From assembly GCA_964427175.1 (NCBI GenBank), contig CAYRTP010000001.1, positions 22,310 through 86,309 on the forward strand: DNA of 64,000 nt. Direction: 5' to 3'. This document shows positions 41,544 to 50,284 of the stretch, one piece after another (positions within the stretch are counted from its first letter, which is position 1; each line of letters begins with the position of its first letter). The notes under the pieces are model-generated. The model was not told where the DNA came from and did no database searches. It worked only from the letters and a program-made list of their open reading frames with translations. A program made the position numbers and the translations under genes. Origin of the DNA: CAMEON01 sp964427175 (GTDB lineage Bacteria > Bacillota > Clostridia > Oscillospirales > CAG-272).

Positions 41544-42656
41544 TTACGGGGTGCTCTCGGGGGTGGCGGGGACCGTGACGGGGAGGGTCACGGTGAAGGT
41601 GCTCCCCATGCCGGGTTGGCTATCCACGCGGATGGAGCCGCCGCAGAGCACCAGGATCCGCCCCACGATGGTCAGACCGATGCCGTTGCCGTCTCCCGTA
41701 TGGGAGGTGTCGCCCTGGTAGAATTTTTCGAAAATGTGCTGCTGCGTGGCCTCGTCCATACCGCATCCCGTGTCCGAAATGGTGACCACCACGCGGTTAT
41801 TCTCGGTTCGCAGGGTACAGGAAACCGTCCCACTGGGGGGCGTGAACTTCACCGCGTTGCCCAGGAGGTTGACCCACACGTGGGAGAGCATGGTCTCGTT
41901 GAAGCAGTATTTCACCTCGTCCAGGTCGATATTCAGCTCGATCTCCTTGGCACTCCACTGCTTTTCCAGGAGCAGAAGGCAGGTGCGGATCTGCTCGTCC
42001 AGATAGAACTCAGTCTGTTCGGTGACGATGGCCTGGTTTTCCAGCTTGGAGAGCAGGAGGATGTTGGTGGCCATCTTGGCCAGGCGGTCGGACTCGTCCG
42101 CGATGATGCGGATGTACTCCCGCTCCTCCTCGGGGGTCAGTCCCCCCGCCTTGAGCTGATGGGCAAAGCCCTGGATGGAGACGATGGGTGTCTTGAATTC
42201 GTGGGAAAAGTTGTTGATGAAATCCTTGCGGAACATCTCAATGCCGTCCAACTCGCGGGTCATGTGGTTGAAGGAGCGTTGCAGAATGCCGAAGTCGGAT
42301 TTGGCGTCGAAGGACTCCCGAATGTGGACCTTGAAGTCCCCTTTAGCGATGCGCTCGGTGGCGGTGATCATCTCCTTCAGCGGACTCAGGATCCATTTGG
42401 TCAGAATGGCCGCCGCCGCCGTACCGATGGCGGTACAGGCGATGAGGGTAGACGCGCTGGAGGCTACCGAGTCAAAGTTTTCGAGGCCGGGGAAGATGAG
42501 GTGGAGGAGGGCGTAGACCAGCACGATGAAGCCTGACGTGGCCAGCATGAGGAAAAAGATGATGAGGGTCATCTCCACGCGGAAGGACTTGATCTTCATG
42601 CGTCCCCGCAAGGGCTCTCTGGTGCGGTTGCGTTGGGCGGATGTACGGAGCTTCAT
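41544..42656 (-). CDS. Sensor histidine kinase
   Basis: 370 aa, ATG overlapping the regulator's stop by four bases. Two membrane helices (about 30-52 and 67-88) flank a short extracytoplasmic loop; a HAMP region follows (SPLKEMITATERIAKGDF). The phosphoacceptor box is 'NFSHEFKTPIVSI' with H152. The ATPase part has 'WVNLLGNAVKF' (N box), 'ISDTGCGMD' (G1) and 'GNGIGLTIVGRI' (G2). The small loop suggests it senses a membrane or internal signal. Partner is the OmpR-type regulator next to it. Confidence 0.95.
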   Translation of the reverse strand: MKLRTSAQRNRTREPLRGRMKIKSFRVEMTLIIFFLMLATSGFIVLVYALLHLIFPGLENFDSVASSASTLIACTAIGTAAAAILTKWILSPLKEMITATERIAKGDFKVHIRESFDAKSDFGILQRSFNHMTRELDGIEMFRKDFINNFSHEFKTPIVSIQGFAHQLKAGGLTPEEEREYIRIIADESDRLAKMATNILLLSKLENQAIVTEQTEFYLDEQIRTCLLLLEKQWSAKEIELNIDLDEVKYCFNETMLSHVWVNLLGNAVKFTPPSGTVSCTLRTENNRVVVTISDTGCGMDEATQQHIFEKFYQGDTSHTGDGNGIGLTIVGRILVLCGGSIRVDSQPGMGSTFTVTLPVTVPATPESTP

Positions 42657-43345
42657 TTCAGATATACCGCCTTGTAGCCCAGGCCGCGGACCGTGATGAT
42701 CTCAAAGTCCCCGTTGTCGCGGAAACGCTCCCGCACGCGGCTGATGTGTACGTCCACGGTGCGCTCGTCGCTCTCGGATTCCATATCCCAGATCTCATCC
42801 ATGAGCTGACGGCGGGTGAAGATCTTGTTGGGGTAGGACAGGAGCTTGAACAGGAGCAGGAATTCCTTCTGCGGGAGCTCCATCCCTCCGGGAGCTCCCA
42901 CCGCCTCGCCGTCGGTGCGGACGGTGAGGGAGTCGTAGTAGAGCACCGTAGAGCCCACGGTCAGCTTCCGCTCGCTGACAATGCGGGAACGGCGCAGGAG
43001 GGCGGCGATCCGCAGGATCATTTCCTCCTCGTCCACGGGCTTGGTCATGTAATCGTCGGTGCCGATGATGAAGCCCCGATGCTTGTCCGCAGGGGTTTCC
43101 TTGGCGGTGACCATGAGGATGGGGAGGGTGTTGCCCCCCTCTCGCAGAATGTGGGTGAACTCATAGCCGTCCATGCGGGGCATCATGATGTCCAGAATGA
43201 TGAGATCCACGTGCTTCTTTTCCAGCTGTTCCAGCGCGTCCACACCGTCGGTGGCGGGAATGGGGCTGTAGCCGTAGCGTTCCAGGACGGCGCACATGAG
43301 CCGTCTGGTATTGATGTCGTCCTCGACGACCAGAATGTTGAACAT
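42653..43345 (-). CDS. OmpR/PhoB family response regulator
   Basis: 230 aa from the ATG at 43,345, preceded by AAAGGA; the longer frame upstream is non-coding. The receiver domain has E8/D9/D10, phosphoacceptor D52 in 'IILDIMMPRMDG' and K in 'DDYMTKPV'. The winged-helix effector ends with 'ERTVDVHISRVRERF' and 'TVRGLGYKAVY'. First gene of the leftward operon regulator-kinase-VTT. A TATAAT on the reverse strand (43,403-43,398) lies upstream but its -35 is weak. Confidence 0.95.
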   Translation of the reverse strand: MFNILVVEDDINTRRLMCAVLERYGYSPIPATDGVDALEQLEKKHVDLIILDIMMPRMDGYEFTHILREGGNTLPILMVTAKETPADKHRGFIIGTDDYMTKPVDEEEMILRIAALLRRSRIVSERKLTVGSTVLYYDSLTVRTDGEAVGAPGGMELPQKEFLLLFKLLSYPNKIFTRRQLMDEIWDMESESDERTVDVHISRVRERFRDNGDFEIITVRGLGYKAVYLK

Positions 43346-43455
43346 AGTATATCCTTTCATGGCGCGGACGCGCCTTTGCGGTTTGAACTTGACAAATATT
43401 ATACTACCAATTTGCAAACTCAATGTGAATGGTCGGGGAACATTGTTTGAAATGC

Positions 43456-43484
43456 TTGACAGACGGGAAAAATTGGTGTATAAT
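43456..43484 (+). promoter_or_regulatory. Promoter of DUF2079 gene
   Basis: TTGACA, 17 bp, TATAAT, 33 bases before the ATG at 43,518. Confidence 0.9.
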
Positions 43485-43517
43485 GAATCCATATTTCTCT
43501 TGATAGAAGGAGCCGTT

Positions 43518-45464
43518 ATGCAAATCAATCCCTCCGCGATCCGCACCCGCCTCAAAGCCGCCTTTGACCGCGAGCGGACCATCTGCCGCGCCATCGCCTC
43601 CTGGTGCCTCTACGCCATGCTCAACCTGCTGACGCAGGATGGGAACTTCTATGACCTGGCCTTCGCCCAGGACGCTTCCACCCTGGGGATGCTTCTGTGG
43701 ATCGCCCTGTTCTTCTGCGCCCTGACGGCGGTGTCCGCCCTGCTGACCGAGTACGAGACCGACTCCTGGTTCTTGCTGGCGGGAGCGACCGTCTGCGTGG
43801 CGCGCTGGCTGGCGACTTTTGAGAATGACATCACCTATAAGGTCACGGTTACCTCGAATAATACCATGACCATGGGCTCGGACCACTTCCTGTTCCTCCT
43901 GGCGGTCATCGTGGCCTATTCCTTCTTCCTGTTCTACTTCCTCCACCGCAACGAGCTCCTCATCGACCGTTTGAAGATACACTCCAAGGCCGCGTGGGCG
44001 GTGGTGGCCGTCCTGGGCCTGGCGGGAGGAACCGTTATTGCCGTGACCACCTGCCTGCGGTATCTGACCTTCACCGCCCCCAACTTTGATTTCGGTCTGT
44101 TCGTCAATATGTACCACAACATGACCGAAACCGGCCTGCCCATCGTCTCCAGCGAGCGTGACGTGCTCTTGTCCCACTTCGCCGTCCATCTCTCCCCCAT
44201 TTACTACCTGCTGCTCCCGTTCTACGCCATTTTCCCCTCGCCCCTGACCCTGCAGATCGGCCAGGCGGTGCTGGTCGCCAGCGGCATCATCCCCGCGGTG
44301 CTCCTGGCCCGCCACCTCAAGCTCTCGGAGCGGTCGCAGATTCTGGTGGCGGTCATCTACGCCTTCTATCCCGCCACCGCCATGGGATGCTTCTACGATT
44401 TCCATGAGAACTGCTTCCTGCTCCCCCTGCTTCTGTGGCTGTTCTACTTCTTTGAGCGGGAAAAGTACATCCCCATGTATATCTTCGCCGTCCTGACCCT
44501 GCTGGTCAAGGAGGACGCGGCGGTGTATATCATCTTCTTCGCCCTCTATATCATGCTCTCCCGCAAGAAGTACCTCCACGGTACCATCCTGGCCCTGGGC
44601 GCGGCGGCGTACTTCGTGGGCGCGCTGGTGTTCCTCAACGAGACCGCCGCCTATTGGGCCGAGTTCTACGCGGCGGATACCCCCAAGCCCTCCATCGCGG
44701 GCCCTATGGTCAACCGCTTCGATAACCTCATCTACGACAGCGATGACGGCCTGCTGGGAGCCATCATGACCGCCCTCAAGAACCCCGGCTACCTCATCGA
44801 GCAGTTGTTCTCCACCCAACAGGCGACCCTGGATTCCTGGTTCATCGAGCGAAGCCCCTGGGCTAAGGTGGTCTACCTGCTTCAGATGCTCCTTCCCGTG
44901 GGACTGATCCCGTTCTGTACGCGAAAATCCTCCCGCTGGCTCCTCACCGCCCCCATCCTGCTCAACGTGCTGACCACCTATAAGTACCAGTACAGCATCA
45001 ACTTCCAGTACCACTTCGGCATCACGGCCTTTCTGATGTACGCCATGATCCTCAACCTGCCCGATCTCCAGCCCGTCCCCCGCCGTCGGCTCCTGGCCTT
45101 TGGCGCGGCGGCCTGCTGTTGTATGTATATCTTCACGGTCATGCCCAAGTATAACGCCTATATGGGCCAATGGGAAGCCAATAAGGAGGATTATCAGCGC
45201 ATCGAGGAGATCCTGGACACCCTGCCCGAGGATGCCTCCCTCTGCGTCCCCTCGGCCTACCTGGCCCACGTGGCCGACCGCCGCGAGGTCTACGAGCTGG
45301 CCTACCACGCCCCCGATGCCTCCCACATCAAGGAGAACGACGTGGAGTACGTGGTCCTGCGCGCCAAAAACGACAATAAGTACCGCAAGATCTTCGAGTC
45401 CTGCGGCTATACTATCTGGGCAGATTATGAGGATATTCTGATCCTGGAGCGGCCCAATTCCTAA
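43518..45464 (+). CDS. DUF2079 membrane protein (GT-C-like)
   Basis: 648 aa; the ATG at 43,518 follows AGAAGGAG, and the longer frame from 43,296 runs through the promoter and the opposite gene. It has ten or more membrane segments. DUF2079 signatures are present: 'NFDFGLFVNMYHNM' in the first large loop, 'HFAVHLSPIYYLLLPFYAIF', 'YDFHENCFLLPLLLW' and 'LTLLVKEDAAVYI'. The family resembles GT-C glycosyltransferases, with the acidic loop as the likely active site. Substrate unknown. Confidence 0.88.
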   Translation: MQINPSAIRTRLKAAFDRERTICRAIASWCLYAMLNLLTQDGNFYDLAFAQDASTLGMLLWIALFFCALTAVSALLTEYETDSWFLLAGATVCVARWLATFENDITYKVTVTSNNTMTMGSDHFLFLLAVIVAYSFFLFYFLHRNELLIDRLKIHSKAAWAVVAVLGLAGGTVIAVTTCLRYLTFTAPNFDFGLFVNMYHNMTETGLPIVSSERDVLLSHFAVHLSPIYYLLLPFYAIFPSPLTLQIGQAVLVASGIIPAVLLARHLKLSERSQILVAVIYAFYPATAMGCFYDFHENCFLLPLLLWLFYFFEREKYIPMYIFAVLTLLVKEDAAVYIIFFALYIMLSRKKYLHGTILALGAAAYFVGALVFLNETAAYWAEFYAADTPKPSIAGPMVNRFDNLIYDSDDGLLGAIMTALKNPGYLIEQLFSTQQATLDSWFIERSPWAKVVYLLQMLLPVGLIPFCTRKSSRWLLTAPILLNVLTTYKYQYSINFQYHFGITAFLMYAMILNLPDLQPVPRRRLLAFGAAACCCMYIFTVMPKYNAYMGQWEANKEDYQRIEEILDTLPEDASLCVPSAYLAHVADRREVYELAYHAPDASHIKENDVEYVVLRAKNDNKYRKIFESCGYTIWADYEDILILERPNS

Positions 45465-45467
45465 AGA

Positions 45468-45505
45468 AAAATCCCGTCCTTGCTTTATGGCAGGGACGGG
45501 ATTTT
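45468..45505. terminator. Terminator after the DUF2079 gene
   Basis: AAAATCCCGTCCT and AGGGACGGGATTTT pair around a 10-base loop; the T-run follows. Confidence 0.85.
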
Positions 45506-45557
45506 ATCATTGAAATAATATGGAAAGTTTTGGCCGCCGGAGGCACGCGCTCCCCCC

Positions 45558-47102
45558 TCAATTCCACCTCAACCCCTTGGGCAGGTGGTTCTTCATGACC
45601 CCGTCGCTGGCCTTGCCCCAGCCGAGGGGGAGCCCGCAATAGGTGACGGTGTGCCAGCCCCGCACGTCGGCGGGAACCGTTTCCCCCCGCAGGTAGGCCA
45701 CAGCCCCCGCTTCGTCCACAGGGAAGGACCGATGACAGATCCCCGCCGCCAGGGCCAGGGCGTGGTCGGGCTCAAAGCGGCCTCGGCCGCGGTCGGCACC
45801 CACGATGGTCCCCACGCACAGCCCCGCGCGGAGTACCCGAAGACCGTCCAAAGCGGTCTTGACATCCCCATCCGCCCCGCAAAGAGCCTTGGGCACCAGG
45901 TAGAGCTTGTCCCCGAACAGGCAGGGAGCGGTGTCCGCTACCCAAGCGGGTACCCCGCCCAACACCTCACGGGTGAAGTCCTCAAAGAGCCTGACCGCCG
46001 CCGCCTCAGTCGAGGGCTTGCCCTTGGCACCGCCCGAGCGGTCGGCTTTTTTGCCCTTCTTGCCCGCCGAGGCGCGGGGAGCGGTCAGCTCGCCGTCCAC
46101 CCCATTCTTGCGGAGGAGCACCGCGAAATGCCCCTCGCCGTTACACTTGTGGGGGAATACGCGGTAAGACCCGCGGACCGACTCCCGCAGAGCCTCGGGG
46201 TACTGCTCGCTCCCCTCCACCCAAGCGGGATCGCCCGCCGACAACAGCCCCTGCTCCCGTGCGGCCATGACTGCCGTTTCGGCAGAGGGAACCACCTCAA
46301 ATTCGGGATGGCGGCTGAGGAACGCCAGCACCGTGCCCTCGTTCTCCTCGGGGGCGAAGGTGCAGGTGGAGTAGGTCAGATACCCGCCCGCGCGGAGCAT
46401 TTTGGCGGCCTCGTCCAGGATCTCGGCCTGGCGTTTCGCGCAGAGAGCCACGTTCTCGGGGCTCCACATGGTCACGGCATCTGCCTCCTTGCGGAACATC
46501 CCCTCCCCCGAGCAGGGTGCGTCCACCACGATCTTGTCAAAGAAAGCGGGGAATTTCACCGCCAGCTCGGCGGGGGAGGCATTGGTCACCAGGGCGTTCC
46601 GTACCCCCATGCGCTCCAGGTTCTGGGACAGGATCCCCGCGCGGGTGGGGTGGATCTCGTTGGCCACCAGCAGACCCTCGCCCTCTAAAGCCGCCGCCAG
46701 TTGGGTGGCCTTACCCCCGGGCGCGGCGCAGAGGTCCAGGACCCGCTCCCCGGGGCGGGGCGGGCAGAGGGAGGCGGGCAGCATGGCACTGGCCTCCTGG
46801 ATGTAGTAGGCTCCCGCCTCATGGAGGGGGTGCTTGCCGGGACGGATTTCTCCCTCGGCGGGGTAGTAAAAGCCCTTTTCCTGCCAGGGGAGCATATCCC
46901 CCATAAAGGGCACCGCCTCGCGGAGCCCGTCGGGGGTGATCTTTAAGGTGTTGACCCGCAGGGAAGGATGGGCGGGGGCTTCGTAGGAGGCGCAGAAGGC
47001 CTCAAATTCCTCCCCCAGCATGGTACGCATACGGCGGACGAACAGCGCGGGGAGGGTCAGCCCCTCGCCGTGGCAGACAATGGTTTCAGAATTCAGATTC
47101 AT
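45558..47102 (-). CDS. RsmF/NOL1-NOP2-Sun family rRNA (cytosine-C5) methyltransferase
   Basis: 514 aa. SAM-binding 'VLDLCAAPGGKATQLAAAL', the DAPCSGEGMFRK motif with C197 and the catalytic TYSTCTF with C247 are all present. The N-terminal 'PSLRVNTLK' and a C-terminal extension with 'GLRVLRAGLCVGTI' and an RNA-binding PUA-like end match RsmF-type enzymes that make 5-methylcytosine in 16S rRNA. A Lys/Gly-rich linker (SAGKKGKKADRSGGAKGK) separates the domains. Reverse-strand GAAGGAAT precedes the ATG. Confidence 0.9.
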   Translation of the reverse strand: MNLNSETIVCHGEGLTLPALFVRRMRTMLGEEFEAFCASYEAPAHPSLRVNTLKITPDGLREAVPFMGDMLPWQEKGFYYPAEGEIRPGKHPLHEAGAYYIQEASAMLPASLCPPRPGERVLDLCAAPGGKATQLAAALEGEGLLVANEIHPTRAGILSQNLERMGVRNALVTNASPAELAVKFPAFFDKIVVDAPCSGEGMFRKEADAVTMWSPENVALCAKRQAEILDEAAKMLRAGGYLTYSTCTFAPEENEGTVLAFLSRHPEFEVVPSAETAVMAAREQGLLSAGDPAWVEGSEQYPEALRESVRGSYRVFPHKCNGEGHFAVLLRKNGVDGELTAPRASAGKKGKKADRSGGAKGKPSTEAAAVRLFEDFTREVLGGVPAWVADTAPCLFGDKLYLVPKALCGADGDVKTALDGLRVLRAGLCVGTIVGADRGRGRFEPDHALALAAGICHRSFPVDEAGAVAYLRGETVPADVRGWHTVTYCGLPLGWGKASDGVMKNHLPKGLRWN

Positions 47103-47117
47103 ATCATTCCTTCGCTT

Positions 47118-47477
47118 TCAGACAGTTTCAATGGCCATTACCCCGTGGTAGCGGACCATTTCCTGCGGGTAGTATGCCAGCATATCGGCGGGATCGGGCA
47201 CCTCGCCCTCGGCGTAGCCCAGGGCCTCGGCCCCCAGGACGGGGATCAACTCGGCGTACAGTGCCTCAAAGTCGGGGAAGTAGCGGATCCCCGTGACGGT
47301 TACCCAGTGGTATTCGTCGGTTTCCTCCAGGCGGAATCGGATGCTGTCACCGATGCGGAGCCAGCGGTGCTTGTAGTCGCACAGGCGAAGCTCCACCCGC
47401 TTTCGCCCGGATTTGAAGGCGCGGAAGGGGGCCTCCCGCAGGGTCATATCCATGGTGGCGGGGGGCTTGGCATTCAT
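47118..47477 (-). CDS. ASCH-domain protein
   Basis: 119 aa if started at the ATG at 47,477; no strong ribosome site is visible and the start may lie elsewhere in the overlap with the GNAT gene. The ASCH pattern is good: 'MTLREAPFRAFKSGRKRVEL', 'DYKHRWLRIGDSIRFRL', then 'YPQEMVRYHGVMAIE'. ASCH proteins bind RNA or modified nucleosides. It sits between the RsmF-like and GNAT genes in a leftward operon. Confidence 0.75.
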   Translation of the reverse strand: MNAKPPATMDMTLREAPFRAFKSGRKRVELRLCDYKHRWLRIGDSIRFRLEETDEYHWVTVTGIRYFPDFEALYAELIPVLGAEALGYAEGEVPDPADMLAYYPQEMVRYHGVMAIETV

Positions 47478-47530
47478 GTCCAGCCAACGGTAGCGGTCCA
47501 CCGAGCTGAAATATTCCGTAGTGGCCCCGT

Positions 47531-48064
47531 TCAGAGGATGGGAGGGATGCCCCGAAAATCCTCCGCAAGGAATCCGCATTTCTGCTGGACCCTGCGGGAG
47601 GACTGGTTGCCCTCGTAGAAGCCGCACCACAGCCGTTCCAGCCCCAGTGCGTCAAAACACCGCCCCATGATGGCCCACACAGCCTCGGGGGTCAGCTCCC
47701 GTCCCCACAGAGGGCGGGCGATCCAGTAGCCGATCTCGGCCTCGTTGTCTCGGATATTGGGTCGGGAGCCGTGGCCCTTGAACATAATGCCCACGCTCCC
47801 CACGGCGGTCCCGGCGGGGATCATGCCGCCGCTGACGGCATCCTCCATATCGTAGCGCAGGACCATGGCGTAGGTCTCCTCCGCCGACAGCACCCCGCGG
47901 ATGATCTCACGGCTGTTTTCCACGCTTGTGTGGGGCGGCCACCCCGCAGGGGGACCCACCTGCGGGTCGGAGGCGAAGCGGTACAGATCCTCGGCATCAG
48001 ACTCCCGCCAGGGGCGCAGGATGAGGCGGAGGGTGGTCAGGGTTGTTTCTTTCCAGTTGGTCAT
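47531..48064 (-). CDS. GNAT N-acetyltransferase (RimJ/RimL-like)
   Basis: 177 aa from the ATG at 48,064 (an ATG four codons earlier, at 48,076, is also possible). 'LTTLRLILRPWRESDAEDLY', 'EAEIGYWIARPLWGRELTPE', 'GLERLWCGFYEGNQSSRRVQ' and 'KCGFLAE' are the typical RimJ/RimL-type GNAT motifs that acetylate protein N-termini or small amines. The upstream leader has a 9-bp hairpin directly before the start. Confidence 0.88.
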   Translation of the reverse strand: MTNWKETTLTTLRLILRPWRESDAEDLYRFASDPQVGPPAGWPPHTSVENSREIIRGVLSAEETYAMVLRYDMEDAVSGGMIPAGTAVGSVGIMFKGHGSRPNIRDNEAEIGYWIARPLWGRELTPEAVWAIMGRCFDALGLERLWCGFYEGNQSSRRVQQKCGFLAEDFRGIPPIL

Positions 48065-48076
48065 GATTATGACCAT

Positions 48077-48197
48077 AGCTTTCGCTCGGCGAAAGCTTCC
48101 TTTCTTGCGGAATTGGGGCTGGTTTTGCGAAGCAAAATCGCCATTGTTCCAATGGCGAAAGCCACAAAACGCTGTTTGAAAGATTTATCTTTCAAAC
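48077..48197. repeat. Cluster of four consecutive hairpins
   Basis: Four perfect stems follow each other: AGCTTTCGC/GCGAAAGCT (48,077-48,097), TTTTGC/GCAAAA (48,123-48,137), CGCCATT/AATGGCG (48,139-48,157) and TTTGAAAGAT/ATCTTTCAAA (48,175-48,196). They fill the gap between the APH-like and GNAT genes. Unlike the rlmD arrays, no constant spacer word is seen. No gene in this stretch. Confidence 0.7.
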
Positions 48198-48269
48198 TTT
48201 ACTCCTGTCAGGCATCTTGGTTGCGAAATACGAATTTGTGAATGGTTTGACTTTCGTGCGCGGATGATC

Positions 48270-49058
48270 TCACCCAAACACCTCCGCCGCCGCCACTACC
48301 CGCAGAAGGTCCTCGTCCACCCGTTCACGGCCGTAGGCATCGAGGAATCGGCCGCGGTAGCGGTCGGTGTGGAGGTTGAAGCCCAGGGTCCAGGCACCCC
48401 AGAACAGGTCGATGTGACGGTCAGCCACCCCGCTGTTGCCCAGGTCGATGAAGCCCGAAAACCGCCAACCGTCCAGCATCACGTTGGGCAGGCAGTAGTC
48501 CCCGTGGATGAGGGTGTCGGCCTTCAACAGATGCCGCCCCTCCGAGAGCACCGCCCACGCCTCCTCCGCCGAGCGGTAGCCGAAGCTGTCTGGGAAGGCG
48601 GACTTGTCATAGTTACCCGCGCGGTAATTCTCCTCGGCCAGGGCCAGGTAACGGTCCAGGTAGTCGGGGGCGGGACAGCCCTCCACGGGCTGGGCGTGGA
48701 GCTCCCGCAAAATCTCCGCCCACAGGTCGCAGAGCCGCTCGGGCTGGGCCAGGTAGTCGGCGTGGGTGCAGTCCTCGCCCACCACACGGCGGGTCAGAAG
48801 CCAATCGCGATCCCCGATGGCCGTATAGGACAAAACCTCGGCGGCCAGCCCCTTTTCGTGGAAAAAGCGGGTCTTGTCAGCCTCGTTTTTCAGACTGCCG
48901 ACCTCCGAGGCCTTGAGATAATACCCCTCGTCGCGGTCGATGAACCAAACCTTCGCCTGGGGCGAGCAGGAGCTGTCATAGACGGAGGCACCCGTCAGGA
49001 GAGGATGATATTCGGCGGGGAAGGCGGTCGGATCGATCCGAATCGGTGTACGGTTCAT
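48270..49058 (-). CDS. APH(3')-like aminoglycoside phosphotransferase
   Basis: 262 aa, reverse-strand AAAGGAG before the ATG. The kinase motifs are 'YYLKASEVGSLKNEA' (nucleotide-binding Lys and Glu), the Brenner loop 'IHGDYCLPNVMLD' with catalytic D187 and N192, and 'SGFIDLGNSGVADRHIDLFW' with metal-binding D205. The last pattern is close to APH(3') enzymes. Sequence cannot say whether it acts on aminoglycosides or another alcohol; it looks like a resident chromosomal member. Next genes upstream are a GNAT and a thioesterase. Confidence 0.82.
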   Translation of the reverse strand: MNRTPIRIDPTAFPAEYHPLLTGASVYDSSCSPQAKVWFIDRDEGYYLKASEVGSLKNEADKTRFFHEKGLAAEVLSYTAIGDRDWLLTRRVVGEDCTHADYLAQPERLCDLWAEILRELHAQPVEGCPAPDYLDRYLALAEENYRAGNYDKSAFPDSFGYRSAEEAWAVLSEGRHLLKADTLIHGDYCLPNVMLDGWRFSGFIDLGNSGVADRHIDLFWGAWTLGFNLHTDRYRGRFLDAYGRERVDEDLLRVVAAAEVFG

Positions 49059-49080
49059 GGCAGAATCTCCTTTATTTTGG

Positions 49081-49845
49081 TCAGGACAAATATGTGCTCC
49101 CGATCTCTACCCATGTAGGACGGAAACCGCAATTCAGGGCGATGTTGCGGGAGTGCTCGTTAGACAGACTGGTGCCGTAAAAGGGAATGGCCCCCATCTC
49201 GGTGACGCGCTCCTTGAGCAGGGCCACCAAATGGGTCCCGATGCCGCGGGAGCGGGCTTCGGGGACCACGTCGATGCCGATCTGCATCCAACCGGGTGCG
49301 TCTTCGGAGCAACCTGCCATGCCCAGGAGCTTGTCGCCGTCATAAGCGCAGACCACCGAACGGTCGGGGCGGTGAGCCAAGGGCTCGGAGCAGATCGCGT
49401 TGGGCAGACGGGGATCGCCGTAGAAGGGAAGGATCGCCTCCTCCTCAAACCACCGAATTGTCACGTCTCTCCGAGGAGCCAACGCCTCTTTCGGAGTTCC
49501 CGCTCCGTGGGGGAGGAACATATGATGGGTTTGGGTGAGGGTCTGCCCGAAACGGTTCAGCTCCCGCTCCAAGGGCAGGAGGTTGGGAAGCTCAAAGAGC
49601 CAGTGCCCCGCCCGATCCGCCATAAATTTCATGAGGAATGGATGCAGGCACTCGTCAGCCGTGATCACGGCGCACCCGCCCAGGGTCACCATGTGGAAGA
49701 AATAGGGGGTGGCACTGTAGACCCGCCGACCCTCCCATAAAGCAGGAAGGGTCAGCACATTTTCAGCACCGTCGAAGTCGGTAGGCTTACAGTTATACTC
49801 CAAGGCCAGCAAATCAAGCAATTCGTGACGGTACAGTATGGCCAT
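49081..49845 (-). CDS. GNAT acetyltransferase with N-terminal extension
   Basis: 254 aa from the ATG at 49,845 (GAGG about ten bases upstream); a GTG three codons earlier is possible. The C-terminal GNAT fold is clear: 'LLGMAGCSEDAPGWMQIGID', 'VVPEARSRGIGTHLVALLKE' (acetyl-CoA loop) and 'GTSLSNEHSRNIALNCGFRP'. The N-terminal 130 residues form a second, divergent alpha/beta domain. Substrate unknown. Confidence 0.82.
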   Translation of the reverse strand: MAILYRHELLDLLALEYNCKPTDFDGAENVLTLPALWEGRRVYSATPYFFHMVTLGGCAVITADECLHPFLMKFMADRAGHWLFELPNLLPLERELNRFGQTLTQTHHMFLPHGAGTPKEALAPRRDVTIRWFEEEAILPFYGDPRLPNAICSEPLAHRPDRSVVCAYDGDKLLGMAGCSEDAPGWMQIGIDVVPEARSRGIGTHLVALLKERVTEMGAIPFYGTSLSNEHSRNIALNCGFRPTWVEIGSTYLS

Positions 49846-49850
49846 AACAC

Positions 49851-50273
49851 TCACACCTCGCCCCCGCAGAGGCCTTGCAGGGTTTCGTAGAAATCGGGCA
49901 TGGACTTCTTCAGATTCAGAATCCGCCCGTCCTCCCCGAGGAAGCAGTGCTCGCTCTCGCCCTCGAATACCAACACGTCGGCCACACGCATCTCATAGCC
50001 CAACTTGAGGAGGGCGCGGCTGGCCTCGGTGACGGTCACGGTGACCGAGATCTCGTCAGGGTAGGTGGTGGTCTTTTTGTACCGCCCCGCCACGGCGGTC
50101 ACAGGGGAGATGACCCCGTTTTTCTCCATCTCATCGTAGCCGAAGCCGATCTGAGACAGGAAATCCAGGCGGGCCTCCTCCATGATGCGGATGTAGTTGG
50201 AATGGTGAACAATGCCCATGCGGTCGGTCTCATAGTAGGCGACCTTGTGGACGTAGGGAACAGTGGTGATCAT
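49851..50273 (-). CDS. Acyl-CoA thioesterase, 4HBT/YbgC-like
   Basis: 140 aa. 'YYETDRMGIVHHSNYIRIME' contains the catalytic Asp and the HxxN(Y) motif of the hot-dog 4HBT family, followed by 'RLDFLSQIGFGYDEM'. Such enzymes hydrolyse short or branched acyl-CoAs in the cytoplasm. It is coupled to the GNAT gene downstream and lies 11 bases after the deacetylase gene in the same leftward run. Confidence 0.9.
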   Translation of the reverse strand: MITTVPYVHKVAYYETDRMGIVHHSNYIRIMEEARLDFLSQIGFGYDEMEKNGVISPVTAVAGRYKKTTTYPDEISVTVTVTEASRALLKLGYEMRVADVLVFEGESEHCFLGEDGRILNLKKSMPDFYETLQGLCGGEV

Positions 50274-50284
50274 GAGGACTCCTT

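Noticed and set aside
43404..45326. 640-aa leftward open frame
   Set aside because: Antisense of the DUF2079 gene, which has a consensus promoter, ribosome site and clear family motifs.
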